Shown here: piece by piece, positions 45,954 to 55,206 of the stretch
Numbering within the stretch: position 1 is the first letter of the stretch
Layout of the letters: every line of letters starts with the position of its first letter
Assembly (NCBI RefSeq): GCF_018343665.1
Contig: NZ_JAGYPM010000002.1
Span: 989,213-1,053,212, forward strand
Length of the DNA: 64,000 nucleotides
Source: Cytobacillus citreus
Lineage (GTDB): Bacteria; Bacillota; Bacilli; Bacillales; Cytobacillaceae
Reading direction: 5' to 3'
Program-made: the position numbers and the translations under genes
The notes under the pieces: generated by a model
What the model was told of the DNA's origin: nothing
The model's input: only the letters and a program-made list of their open reading frames with translations
Database searches by the model: none

Positions 45954-48330
45954 TTTTCCTTCCTCCTTTCATTTTTAATTTAATCATCGTGAAAATTCCA
46001 AGTGCAGCAATTGATAATACAGTTATTTCAAACAATGTATCAAATCCACGGAAATCAACAAGGATGACGTTAACCATATTCTTACCAGCTGCTTTTTCAT
46101 AAGTGTTTTCCACATAATACTGAGCAATCGAATCAAACATTTTATTACTGTGCGCAGATAAGGCAATGACAGTCACGATTGCCCCGACACCTATAGAAAT
46201 TAATAAATTAGTCAATTTGAACCGAATTCGTTCTTCGTTCTTACTGTTTTTAGGCAAGTGATAGAAGCATAACAGGAACAAAGCGACAGATATCGTCTCA
46301 ATGACTAGCTGTGTTAATGCTAAATCTGGTGCCCGGAACAAGACGAAGAATAGAGATACCGTGTACCCTACAGAGCCTAAAAGGATGATAGAAGTTAATC
46401 GAGACTTCGCAAACAAGATGCTAATGGATGCTACGACAATAGCAAGTGCTAGGAGTATCTCGTAAAAACCGATGGATGAAATATTGCTCGTATCCATTTT
46501 GAAAGCATCTTTTACAGCAATGGTAGACGCAAGTATCACAATGAAAAATGAAAAGATATATACAAGATACGTCCGAATAGATCCATTCATATAGCCGCTT
46601 GTTAATTTCTTAGAAATACTTTGTGCAAACTCTAAACTTCCATCATACAAACGGTTTAGTGTTAGTTTTTTAGGGAAAAGATCATACACTCTTCTCCACT
46701 TCGGAAGAGAAATATATAATAGAATTCCTGTAGCAATCACACCGATTGTCATGAATAATTCAGGTGTAAAGCCATGCCAGAAAGAAATGTGAACATCAGC
46801 AGCATTTCCCGGCATGATTGCATTTATTGCTGGTGCAATCATACTGTTAGAGAGAATATTAGGGAAGAGGCCGAAGATAATGACTAGTGAAGCAAGAATA
46901 ATGGGCGAAATTAACATCCCAATTGGTGCTTCATGTGGCTTCTTCTCCAGCTTCTCTGGCTGGAATTTACCAGTAAATGTTTTAAACACTAAAATCATAC
47001 TGTAAAGGAATGTGAAAACACTGGCAAGCCAAGCAATGACAGGGAAGAGAAGTCCCCATGTTTCGAAACTAAAGATATCTAATTCAAGAACGCGGAGCAT
47101 ACCAGCAAAAAACATTTCTTTACTTAAGAAGCCGTTAAACGGCGGCAAACCAGCCATCGAAAATGTTCCAATTATGGCTAAAGTAAAGGTTATTGGCATA
47201 AAATTCATTAATCCGCCAAGCTTGCGAATATCACGAGTACCAGTTTCATGATCAACAATCCCTACTACCATAAATAAACTTCCCTTAAAGGTAGCATGGT
47301 TGATTAAATGGAAGACGGCTGCTGTTATAGCTGCAGCATATACACTTTTCTCAATACCTTCAAAATGAAGGGCAGCAGCACCAATTCCAAGAAGTGACAT
47401 AATCATCCCGAGCTGACTGATGGTTGAGTATGCAAGTATGGCCTTTAAATCTGTTTGTTTAACAGCATTAAAGGAACCCCAGAAAAGCGTGATAATCCCA
47501 ACTCCACCTACAAGCCATAACCAAAGCCCTTCCGCAGCGAAGACGGGGCTCATTCTAGCCACTAAATAGATTCCTGCTTTAACCATTGTTGCTGAGTGCA
47601 GATAAGCACTAACAGGTGTAGGTGCTTCCATTGCATCTGGCAGCCAGATATGGAAAGGAAATTGAGCAGATTTTGTAAATGCACCTACTAAAAAGCATAG
47701 TAAGGCAGGTATAAAAAGCGTATGATCTGAAATAGATGGCACTATTTCCATGATTTCAGAAATATTGAATGAGCCAGTCATAATATAGAGGAGAATGATT
47801 CCTCCAAGCATAGATAATCCGCCGAACACGGTAATAATCATTGATTTTTGGGCGCCATATCTTGACTTTTCTTTATGATACCAATACCCGATTAATAGGA
47901 ATGAAGAAAAACTAGTAAATTCCCAAAACATATACAGGACAATTAAGTTATCAGATAGAACAACTCCAAGCATTGCCCCCATGAATAGTAATAAGTATAC
48001 GTAGAAGGTGTTTAGTTTCTCTTTATCCTTTGACAAGTAATAAACGGAATATAAAACTACTAATGAACCAATTCCCGTAATAAGCAGGGCGAATAATAGA
48101 CTAAGTCCATCTATTTTTGCTATGAAGTCAATCCCAAGAAAAGGGATCCATGGAACTGATTTTGTTATTGGCTCCTGTATAGATAAAAATGATAGAAAAT
48201 AGCTAAATAAGAGGATTGGTAATGGAAGAACGAACCAACCCGTATGAATTTGTCTAAAGGACTTGTACAAAATAGGTACAAGGATTGCAAGTAAAAATGG
48301 TGATATTATTGCCAAGTGAAGCAAAGACAA
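45940..48330 (-). CDS. mrpA: Na+/H+ antiporter subunit MrpA
   Basis: Largest Mrp subunit, 796 residues, combining a NuoL-like antiporter module and a C-terminal MrpB-like extension. Key family motifs are MFWEFTSFSSFLLIGYW (Glu), AFTKSAQFPFHIWLPDAMEA (Lys), YLHSATMVKAGIYL and NHATFKGSLFMVVG. The complex exchanges cytosolic Na+ (and in some cases cholate or K+) for protons and supports alkaline and salt tolerance. TTG 48330 is the start, with GAAGGGGG 7-8 nt upstream. The operon order A-G is complete. Confidence 0.96.
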   Translation of the reverse strand: MSLLHLAIISPFLLAILVPILYKSFRQIHTGWFVLPLPILLFSYFLSFLSIQEPITKSVPWIPFLGIDFIAKIDGLSLLFALLITGIGSLVVLYSVYYLSKDKEKLNTFYVYLLLFMGAMLGVVLSDNLIVLYMFWEFTSFSSFLLIGYWYHKEKSRYGAQKSMIITVFGGLSMLGGIILLYIMTGSFNISEIMEIVPSISDHTLFIPALLCFLVGAFTKSAQFPFHIWLPDAMEAPTPVSAYLHSATMVKAGIYLVARMSPVFAAEGLWLWLVGGVGIITLFWGSFNAVKQTDLKAILAYSTISQLGMIMSLLGIGAAALHFEGIEKSVYAAAITAAVFHLINHATFKGSLFMVVGIVDHETGTRDIRKLGGLMNFMPITFTLAIIGTFSMAGLPPFNGFLSKEMFFAGMLRVLELDIFSFETWGLLFPVIAWLASVFTFLYSMILVFKTFTGKFQPEKLEKKPHEAPIGMLISPIILASLVIIFGLFPNILSNSMIAPAINAIMPGNAADVHISFWHGFTPELFMTIGVIATGILLYISLPKWRRVYDLFPKKLTLNRLYDGSLEFAQSISKKLTSGYMNGSIRTYLVYIFSFFIVILASTIAVKDAFKMDTSNISSIGFYEILLALAIVVASISILFAKSRLTSIILLGSVGYTVSLFFVLFRAPDLALTQLVIETISVALFLLCFYHLPKNSKNEERIRFKLTNLLISIGVGAIVTVIALSAHSNKMFDSIAQYYVENTYEKAAGKNMVNVILVDFRGFDTLFEITVLSIAALGIFTMIKLKMKGGRKNENK

Positions 48331-48353
48331 AACATGACCCCCTTCATTTTCTA

Positions 48354-48384
48354 TAGCTCATATAAATGAATATAAATGAGCTAC
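48354..48384 (-). promoter_or_regulatory. Palindrome in the mrp leader
   Basis: TAGCTCAT..ATAAATGA and its partner TATAAATGAGCTA form an imperfect hairpin of about 13 bp, 20-50 nt upstream of the mrpA start. It could be an operator or an RNA hairpin near the ribosome binding site. Confidence 0.45.
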
Positions 48385-48786
48385 TTTTTATTATGTTCTT
48401 TATTGAATTAGGTATATTCACAAAGGAATAAAGCTTCAATATTGGTTTGAATTACAATTACAATTACCTACTAAAGGAGCAGCGTTAATAGAGCGCCAGT
48501 TTTTGTTTAATGGGAATATATAAGTTAATTAGTGAACGAAAGTGGATGTGTAGCTTCAATTAAGTTTCTGCAAATATGATTGCATAAGTAAAACTAAGGC
48601 TTTCGCTGAAAGAACCTAGCGAACGTCAAGTTTTTCTAAAATTGAAATAACTTGCTGTTTGGGGTATCTTAATACTCGTGGCGAGGGCTTTCAAGCCGTA
48701 ATAAAAAGGATGGCGTAATCCTTACCATTTGAATATGGTAAGGTTTCGTCACCCTTTATTTTCCTGTCTGTTTATTTTCCTTCGAC
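48385..48786. repeat. Gap between mrpA and DUF1646 gene: promoter zone and family C copy
   Basis: The first 120 bp are AT-rich and presumably carry the mrp promoter, which I cannot place with confidence. About 48535-48645 is a family C-like repeat with GTAAAACTAAGGCTTTCGCT facing AGCGAACGTCAAGTTTTTC. The terminator of the DUF1646 gene occupies 48700-48765. Confidence 0.5.
48700..48765 (-). terminator. Terminator of the DUF1646 permease gene
   Basis: On the minus strand CCTTACCAT pairs with ATGGTAAGG, extended by AAAGGGTGACG with ACGCCATCCTTT, then TTTATT. Confidence 0.85.
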
Positions 48787-49803
48787 CTAGCCAACAACAA
48801 GAATGACAATAAAATAAGCTACCATTGTAATCAAACCAACGGGAACGCCAAAACGCGCCCACTCTTTGCTTGTAATATTCAATTTTCCGGCAGAAATAAT
48901 ATTAGGAATATTTCCTGGTATAAGCATTCCGCCGCTAATTAGTAGTCCAAGTAAAATAGCTTTTATTGTTGCGCTATCCATAGCAGGGCTAATTTCTGCA
49001 GCAGCGAGTGTTGCGTTATCCAATATAGCTGAAATCATATTTATCCAGTAAAGAATAAGTGGGCTAAGTTCTAATAGATATTTTTCAATAAATGGTTCAA
49101 AGCCGGCACCTAATAATGTTAACCCCATGACAAAAAGATAGATTTTAAATGCACGGATAATAATTTCTTTATAGCTTTCCTTTTCAAGAGATGACGTTAA
49201 TCCATCAGCGCCTTTTTGAGGTTTAATAATGATAGCTGTAAGAATCCCAAAAATAAGTATAGCGATGATAACATCAGCACCAATTAGCCTAAATAAGTAG
49301 AAAAAGTCTGCATTCAATTTGCTTATGGCAATGGTTGAAAGCGGTTCTCCAATTGGCGTTAAAGCTGCACCAAGTCCAATTGAAAAACAGGCTAATACAA
49401 CAAGGCGAACTTCTGACTTACGGTCAAGACGTATGACACTAACAATAACGACAAGGACAATAGCTGCTATGATCGCAGTGATCATGCTAGAAATTAATCC
49501 AAGGACGATAACAACAAGTGCCATAAATAAGCGAAACGGCATCATATTGCTTAATCCAAGAATCCCTTTTTCTATTGGGTTTTGGCACCATCTAAATAGT
49601 AATCCAGCTATTAAAACGGCAAGAGTAATATTAATGGGGTCTTCGAGAGCTTTAATCATTAAATCGCCAGTCATAACTTGACTGATTGTCGCTGCAGCTA
49701 ATCCCATAATAAATAAGAATGCTTCTAAATTATGTTCCACTGCTTTCACAGTGAACGGCAAAAATAGAACCAGTATTAAGACGATTGTTAATCCTAGTAT
49801 CAT
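48787..49803 (-). CDS. DUF1646-family ion transporter
   Basis: A 338-residue membrane protein with about ten segments, from the DUF1646 branch of the ion transporter superfamily. GLGAALTPIGEPLSTIAISK and the pseudo-repeat ISAILDNATLAAAEISPAM are paired discontinuous-helix motifs typical of Na+-coupled transporters such as NhaD/ArsB. Substrate unknown. Position next to the mrp operon suggests, but does not prove, a link to sodium homeostasis. It is monocistronic. Confidence 0.83.
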   Translation of the reverse strand: MILGLTIVLILVLFLPFTVKAVEHNLEAFLFIMGLAAATISQVMTGDLMIKALEDPINITLAVLIAGLLFRWCQNPIEKGILGLSNMMPFRLFMALVVIVLGLISSMITAIIAAIVLVVIVSVIRLDRKSEVRLVVLACFSIGLGAALTPIGEPLSTIAISKLNADFFYLFRLIGADVIIAILIFGILTAIIIKPQKGADGLTSSLEKESYKEIIIRAFKIYLFVMGLTLLGAGFEPFIEKYLLELSPLILYWINMISAILDNATLAAAEISPAMDSATIKAILLGLLISGGMLIPGNIPNIISAGKLNITSKEWARFGVPVGLITMVAYFIVILVVG

Positions 49804-50239
49804 GAAAATTTTCAGCCCTTTTCCCTAGTAATATGTATATGGATTAATGAGCCATAGGTAAGGATAATACAAAAGAGAAGCTCACTTATAGTCATTTTCA
49901 TTTTATATTATATCATGAATATTTAGTTTTTCTGCATAGATTTAGCTTTTATCTATTTTTGAGAAGTAATTATTAAATAGGTAGAAACATGTATAAAAGA
50001 ATGAAAATTTTTTTAAAAAAAGCCTCTTATTTTGGAATAAAAGGGATGAAATTGAGGGTGAACTAATTTCTTCTCGTTATTTAAACTAGTAAAATTTGCA
50101 TATGACATCTATTATTTTCTATTATTTTTTTATTAGAAAAGGTGAATTTTTATACAATTAGTTGATTATTAATGGTTGTAAATAATTTTTACTTTTCTAC
50201 AAAAATGATTTTTATGTACGAGGGATATATTTAGAAAAA
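49804..50239. other. Long AT-rich intergenic gap
   Basis: About 435 bp with no gene. An A/T-rich weak hairpin (CCTCTTATTTT/AATAAAAGGG) lies near 50022. Otherwise I see nothing interpretable. Confidence 0.4.
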
Positions 50240-50323
50240 ATGATTGAAGGAATTCCAATAAGAAATGTATTGGATCCGAAGGAGGATGAAAAGGAATGGC
50301 CTTTGAATCGAGAGAATATGTAA
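50240..50323 (+). CDS. Possible 27-residue peptide
   Basis: A short frame with protein-like composition: MIEGIPIRNVLDPKEDE followed by KEWPLNRENM. A weak GAGGGAT lies 14 nt upstream, further than usual, so translation is doubtful. A hairpin follows about 18 nt after the stop. It could instead be the remnant of a longer gene. I do not recognise it. Confidence 0.25.
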   Translation: MIEGIPIRNVLDPKEDEKEWPLNRENM

Positions 50324-50340
50324 GAATGTAATCCTCACGT

Positions 50341-50371
50341 GAAAGAGGATGAGTTTGGCTCATCCTCTTGC
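50341..50371. terminator. Bidirectional-looking terminator
   Basis: AAGAGGATGAG pairs perfectly with CTCATCCTCTT over a 5-nt loop. It lies just beyond the stop of the minus-strand gene at 50373 and after the short plus-strand frame. Neither side has a long T-run. Confidence 0.6.
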
Positions 50372-50372
50372 C

Positions 50373-50954
50373 TTATTCCTGTAAATATATATTGATGACA
50401 GAACTTCTTCCTTTATTGTGAAAAATCATAATTAAGATTGGTACGGTGATTATAAATGAGAGGATAAAAAGCAACAATATTTCGGAGAACAGAGAGAGCT
50501 TCTTATGGATATCGTCTTTATAAGCGTCAAAGAAGGTTTTCACTTCAGGATTAGAAAAAACTTGACTAGATGTTAAAAATTCTTTTTTATCTAGATCATA
50601 ATAGTAGAAGTCTGCTTTTTTAAATATAAAAATACTATCGCGCTGCTGCTCGAGTTCTATAAATGCTACCGTTATGTTAGAGCTATATTCTTCAATCATT
50701 TCTTCATTTTCTTCTGTTGCAGGATCATCTGTCTTTAAAATCTTCATAACATTTCCTTGAAAATAAATGTCATCAATAATTTTGGCTGAATTTGGATAAT
50801 AATAGTTCATGGAGTTTTTTAAATGATCCTCTAACGCTTTTAAGAATTCAGACTGGATAGTAGGATCTATGGTTTTTCCTTGAAATGAAGCCGGTTTCAT
50901 CATGAAGAATAATGCTAATACAATACAGAAAGTTAAAGTAGTTCGTTTTTTCAT
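50373..50954 (-). CDS. Uncharacterised secreted or membrane-anchored protein
   Basis: A 193-residue protein with an N-terminal signal-like segment (LTFCIVLALFFMMKPASF), a soluble acidic middle of about 125 residues (ALEDHLKNSMNYYYPNSAKI, FYYYDLDKKEFLTSSQ), and one membrane helix near residues 155-180 (LLLFILSFIITVPILIMIF) followed by a short basic tail. This suggests an extracellular domain anchored at its C-terminus. No family recognised. It stands alone on its strand. Confidence 0.62.
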   Translation of the reverse strand: MKKRTTLTFCIVLALFFMMKPASFQGKTIDPTIQSEFLKALEDHLKNSMNYYYPNSAKIIDDIYFQGNVMKILKTDDPATEENEEMIEEYSSNITVAFIELEQQRDSIFIFKKADFYYYDLDKKEFLTSSQVFSNPEVKTFFDAYKDDIHKKLSLFSEILLLFILSFIITVPILIMIFHNKGRSSVINIYLQE

Positions 50955-51276
50955 TCGCTTTCCTCTCTTTTCGATTTTATTATCTTGCCTATTGCGTACG
51001 GATTTTGTGTACTAAAAAATCAACTATACTACGTATTATTTCTGTTCATGCTTATCTCCTTTCTAAAAGAAATGGCACAATTTAATCTAGTACTAAATCT
51101 ATGCTATGAAACTTAGAAATATACAGATCATAGACATTTCTTATATATAGTGTTTTTTCTGAAGTCTAGCCTTTTCTTGCTATTGTCTAAAAAGATGGAA
51201 TCCGTGATAATGGAGAAGTTAGTATTAGATTTTCCTAGTAATTCCTAAAGAAAAATAGAAGGCGAATGGGGTTTAA
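50955..51276. other. Intergenic region between divergent genes
   Basis: About 320 bp, AT-rich, presumably holding promoters for both neighbours. No clear hexamer pair, repeat or structured RNA stands out. Confidence 0.4.
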
Positions 51277-51834
51277 ATGAAAAATACATATTTTACGAGT
51301 TACTTTCCTCTCCTTTCCATTATTTTGTTTAGCTTATCACTCTCTATTAAGGTTGAAAAAATTCTGCTTGATTTTTTGAAGGAAAATGGGATATATGTCG
51401 GTATGCTCGAGTTTTTTTCCGAGGGCGGCATTAAGCTATCATTGCTAGTTCTTTTATTGCTTATATTTTTCATGGTATTTGCTGCATTAAAGCTGATTGC
51501 AAATACGATTAACGAGCTATCCCTTCTTTTCTTTTCAAAGGACGCTGAGGGGGAAAACTTAAAGCAAATTCGCAGTGGAGCTGCTATATATTTTATTGGA
51601 AGTGCGCTGTCTTTAATAAGCATGAATAGCTTTATAGGGATTGGAATCATTTTTGTGGCAACGACAGTTGTTTATTTTATGTATTTTGTTTACAAAGTGA
51701 GTAATTCCCTTTCGGTTATGGGTCTTATAGGAATTATCTTTTTCCAAGTGTTGATTTGGTCAACTTTAATCACGGGTGTTATTTATCTTGTTATTAAAGT
51801 GTATAACAGTATAATGGCGAGCTTACCCATATAA
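51277..51834 (+). CDS. yufK: YufK-like membrane protein (DUF5366)
   Basis: A 185-residue integral membrane protein with about five hydrophobic segments. Its length and its place beside pbpD match YufK of B. subtilis. KLIANTINELSLLFFSKDAE is a soluble loop between helices. Function unknown. The ribosome binding site (ATGGGG) is weak. Confidence 0.7.
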   Translation: MKNTYFTSYFPLLSIILFSLSLSIKVEKILLDFLKENGIYVGMLEFFSEGGIKLSLLVLLLLIFFMVFAALKLIANTINELSLLFFSKDAEGENLKQIRSGAAIYFIGSALSLISMNSFIGIGIIFVATTVVYFMYFVYKVSNSLSVMGLIGIIFFQVLIWSTLITGVIYLVIKVYNSIMASLPI

Positions 51835-51846
51835 TGTAGTAGTAAG

Positions 51847-51878
51847 AAGGGGAATGGTCAACGACCATTCCCTATTTT
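51847..51878 (+). terminator. Terminator after yufK, overlapping the pbpD end
   Basis: GGGGAATGGTC pairs with GACCATTCCC over a 3-nt loop, then TATTTT. The 3' arm overlaps the last codons of pbpD on the other strand. Confidence 0.85.
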
Positions 51879-53749
51879 AATAGATTTAACATAATATCCT
51901 TCCAAATTAGCTGTTGCGGGGAGGATGACTCAATGGAGGCTATATTTTCTGGTTTATCCTTTCCTACCCAAACTCCTGCAGTATACTGATCGGTGAGTCC
52001 GATAAACCAGAAGTCCTTGTAATCATTGGTTGTTCCTGTTTTTCCGCCTGCATATCCAGAAGGTAATTGAGCTTTCTGGGCAGTACCAGCTAGAACAGTT
52101 TTTCTCATTAAATGATTGATTTTATCGGTCGTTTCTTTGCTCCATATTTGAACAGGCGTGTCATTCCAGCTGTAGAGAAGCTCTCCATTTTGATTCGTCA
52201 CTTTTTGGATTGCTCTTGAGGGCTGATACATGCCATCATTCGCAAACACCGTATAGGCTGATGTTAACTCAAGTGGTGTCATGCCACTAGAAAATCCTCC
52301 AATCGCAGCAGCAAGTGACGGATCATTTGAAGTAACCTTGCTAAATTGAAAGTTTGCTAGATCATGGAATCCATTCTCAATCCCAATTGAATCTAAGATT
52401 CGTACTGCAGGTGTGTTATAGGAGTGAATAAATGCCTGTTCGATCGATACCATCCCATAGCTTGCTCCCCCATAGTTTTGTGGGCAATAGCCGTTCTTGC
52501 AAAAGGGATCCGCACTAATTTTTTTTCCTAATGACGCATGAGTGCGTTCAAGATAGGGAGCATACACGAGCAGCGGCTTGATGGCTGAACCTGGCTGCCT
52601 ATAGGCTTGATAGGCTCTATTGAAATCATATTTGTTATACTGTTTTCCTCCAACAAGAGCAATTAGCTGATGACTAGAATGATCAATAACTGCTGTTGCT
52701 CCCTCAATATCTTTATAAGGCAATCTTTGTAAAGTTGCTGATTTTGCTACTGCTTGTATGCTTGGTTCAAGAGCGGTTTCGATGATGATTCCCGATGCCA
52801 TTACTTCTTCAAATCGTTTATCAAGTTCAGCTTCAATTTTTTCTTTTTCTTGCTTTGATTTAGCAGCAAGTCGTTTTTTTTCAAAGCCCTCCTGCTGACT
52901 AATTAAATCTTTTAGCTCAGCTTCAACATAGGTTACATAATCAGGAAATAAATCAATTCTTTTATTGTTTTTTAAATGAATGGGCTCTTCTTTTATGTTT
53001 TCTGCTTCTTTTGGATCTAGGTATTGTTTCTGTGTTAATTGATCAATAAGCCTTTCTTGCCGTTCTTTTGTCTGCTTGAAGTTTTTTAACGGATCATAGA
53101 GAGTCGGGTTATTTGGAATTGCTGCCAAAAATGACAGCTCAGCTTTTGAAAGCTCACTCGTATGCTTTTGAAAATAAGTTCTTGCAGCAGCCTCAATTCC
53201 GTAGGCACCATTTTGAAAATAGATTGTATTAATATAAAGCTCAAGAATTTCCTCTTTTGAATAATGGCGTTCAATTTCATAGGCATATAGAAGCTCACTT
53301 AGCTTGCGATTATAGGTTTTTTCATTATTTAAGTATAGGTTTCTTGCAAGCTGCTGGGTTATGGTGCTGGCACCCTGTTCAATACGATTTGATTTCATAT
53401 TAATTGCAAGCGCCCGTCCGATTGAGGTCAAGTCAAAACCAGAATGTTCATAAAAATGCTGATCCTCTGAAATAATGAATATTTCTTTTAAAAAGGATGG
53501 TATTTGCTCTGATTCAAGGTTCACTCTGTTATGAGGACGATGGATTTCTGAAACGATGGAGCCATCCCTTGCCTTGATATAGCTCGTTTGTGGTAAAGAA
53601 ATTTCTTTTATTTGGATCTTTTCTTCTAATACAGTTTCAAAGCTTTGTACTTCATTTATTTCTGACCCCGTTTTCAAAATAAGGATCAAAAAGACGGGAA
53701 GCAAAGCAGCGATGATGAAATATCCAGCGAATGTACGCAATTGCCTCAC
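51872..53749 (-). CDS. pbpD: Class A penicillin-binding protein PbpD (PBP4)
   Basis: Bifunctional peptidoglycan synthase, 625 residues. After a membrane anchor (about 8-26) comes the GT51 glycosyltransferase domain: EDQHFYEHSGFD with catalytic Glu, QGASTITQQLARNLYL and INTIYFQNGAYGIEAAA. The transpeptidase domain has SxxK in RQPGSAIKPLL, SYN in IHSYNTPAVR and KTG in GGKTGTTNDYKD. Length is within one residue of B. subtilis PBP4. A coiled, charged insertion (KKRLAAKSKQEKEKIEAEL) lies between the domains. Confidence 0.95.
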   Translation of the reverse strand: MRQLRTFAGYFIIAALLPVFLILILKTGSEINEVQSFETVLEEKIQIKEISLPQTSYIKARDGSIVSEIHRPHNRVNLESEQIPSFLKEIFIISEDQHFYEHSGFDLTSIGRALAINMKSNRIEQGASTITQQLARNLYLNNEKTYNRKLSELLYAYEIERHYSKEEILELYINTIYFQNGAYGIEAAARTYFQKHTSELSKAELSFLAAIPNNPTLYDPLKNFKQTKERQERLIDQLTQKQYLDPKEAENIKEEPIHLKNNKRIDLFPDYVTYVEAELKDLISQQEGFEKKRLAAKSKQEKEKIEAELDKRFEEVMASGIIIETALEPSIQAVAKSATLQRLPYKDIEGATAVIDHSSHQLIALVGGKQYNKYDFNRAYQAYRQPGSAIKPLLVYAPYLERTHASLGKKISADPFCKNGYCPQNYGGASYGMVSIEQAFIHSYNTPAVRILDSIGIENGFHDLANFQFSKVTSNDPSLAAAIGGFSSGMTPLELTSAYTVFANDGMYQPSRAIQKVTNQNGELLYSWNDTPVQIWSKETTDKINHLMRKTVLAGTAQKAQLPSGYAGGKTGTTNDYKDFWFIGLTDQYTAGVWVGKDKPENIASIESSSPQQLIWKDIMLNLLK

Positions 53750-53792
53750 TTTCCTTTCTTTTTGCAGAATAAAGAGAATTACTTTTAGGGAA

Positions 53793-53840
53793 ATGTCTAA
53801 CTCCGACTTATAAGAAGTATTAGTGTCGGCACATCTTGCA
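53793..53840 (+). repeat. Partial family A left arm, copy 13
   Basis: TGTCTAACTCCGACTTATAAGAAGTATTAGTGTCGG-type sequence matches the left end and the beginning of module B, then similarity is lost. Confidence 0.5.
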
Positions 53841-54003
53841 TTTTTCTGCCTATACGTATTTTATCGTAGTTTTTTTCATTGGTTTTAGAAAATAAATAAA
53901 AATCCATTGAAAAGTTAATTTACACAGAAAAATTAAAATATTCCATGTTATAATAATATAAGGTAATTTTGTGCGTAAATCATTTTTGAAAGAAGGTGTT
54001 ATG

Positions 54004-54624
54004 ATGGGGAATGAACTTCGGTATTTGTTTATCGATTTTGAATTTACGATGCCTGAGAAGGGGAAACGGTCCAAAGGCTTTTATCCAGAGATTATTGAAG
54101 CTGGAATCGTTTCTGTGGCAAATGATCGTATATATGACCAGTTTTCCTCCTATGTTTCTCCGGTTCGTTTCCCGAAATTAACAGAGCGCTGCAAAGCATT
54201 TCTTCATATATCACAGGAGCAGGTAGATCAAGGAATTACCTTTCAAGATTTGGTCAAAAAGATGAAAGAAATGAGCGGAAATCAATCTTGCTCCATTATT
54301 ACATGGGGAAATATGGATATGAGGGTTTTAAGGAATAATTGTCAACAAGCTGGACTTCCATTTCCATTTAAGGGGAGAGAAGTGGACTTTTCCATGGAGT
54401 ATAAAAGATTCTTTGGAGATCAGAACCAAACTGGCTTATGGAAGGCTGTCCAGGAATACGGAAAGGAAGGTACTGGAAAACATCATCGTGCACTAGATGA
54501 TGCTATGACCACTTATAATATTTTTCGGTTAGTGGAGAAGGATAAAAGATATCTAGAAAGACCAGAGCCTACGACAATTGGGGACCGAGTTGATTTTTCA
54601 AAACTTTTGAATAAATTCGCATAG
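54004..54624 (+). CDS. kapD: DEDDh 3'-5' exonuclease KapD
   Basis: A 206-residue RNase T/DnaQ-like exonuclease. In B. subtilis KapD inhibits the KinA route to sporulation. The acidic motif is YLFIDFEFTMPEKG, the middle motif TWGNMDMRVLRNN and the last motif HHRALDDAMTTYNIF (H-x4-D). GAAGGTG lies before two adjacent ATG codons; the second, at 54004, has the better spacing. It is convergent with kapB. Confidence 0.92.
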   Translation: MGNELRYLFIDFEFTMPEKGKRSKGFYPEIIEAGIVSVANDRIYDQFSSYVSPVRFPKLTERCKAFLHISQEQVDQGITFQDLVKKMKEMSGNQSCSIITWGNMDMRVLRNNCQQAGLPFPFKGREVDFSMEYKRFFGDQNQTGLWKAVQEYGKEGTGKHHRALDDAMTTYNIFRLVEKDKRYLERPEPTTIGDRVDFSKLLNKFA

Positions 54625-54670
54625 AAAAGCCAAATCGTACTTCAATCGATTTGGCGAAAGCGAAGTGATT

Positions 54671-55048
54671 CTAAAAATAATCCTTTTCAAGCGATGTTAT
54701 ATTTTTTAAGCTTTGCTCTGCCCATGGTGTGCCAGCTTCTTTCAGTTCTTGCTTCATTTTTTCTAATGATGCCCGTAAAGAAGTTGTATAATCAGGTGTT
54801 TCCTCAGTAAATGGTTTTACCATCTGTTTAGGGACATTGGTTTGCTCTCTGTATGCTAACGCCCGCCGTTCATGGAAAAAGAGTACATCTGCTTCCTTTG
54901 GGTTATGCAAATCACCCTGCATCGGATGCTTGACTACTGCTAGCACTCTGACTAGATAATGCTGTGGTCGAATTTCTGTTACTTCTCCAACATACTTCCC
55001 CGTTTTATATATCGCTGTTACAATGTCTCCGACTTTCATTTCATTCAT
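54671..55048 (-). CDS. kapB: Kinase-associated protein KapB
   Basis: A 125-residue protein with an SH3-like beta domain at the N-terminus (MKVGDIVTAIYKTGKYVGEV) and a helical C-terminus (LRASLEKMKQELKEAGTPW). In B. subtilis it supports the KinB arm of the sporulation phosphorelay. Although the family is called a lipoprotein, no signal peptide or lipobox is present here. AAGGAG precedes the ATG. Confidence 0.9.
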   Translation of the reverse strand: MNEMKVGDIVTAIYKTGKYVGEVTEIRPQHYLVRVLAVVKHPMQGDLHNPKEADVLFFHERRALAYREQTNVPKQMVKPFTEETPDYTTSLRASLEKMKQELKEAGTPWAEQSLKNITSLEKDYF

Positions 55049-55206
55049 AATAAAATCTCCTTCCTAGAGTATTTTTACTCATTCCTTCATCATGTCCCCA
55101 TTATGAACTAGAATCGAAGAAAAACAAAGTGCAAAAAAAATTGAAATCATGTAATCTAAAGAAAGATCATTGGAAAATCTGGGTAAGAATTGGAGGATTG
55201 AATGGA

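Noticed and set aside
46814..47251. Plus-strand frames inside mrpA
   Set aside because: Antisense shadows of a fully conserved antiporter subunit.
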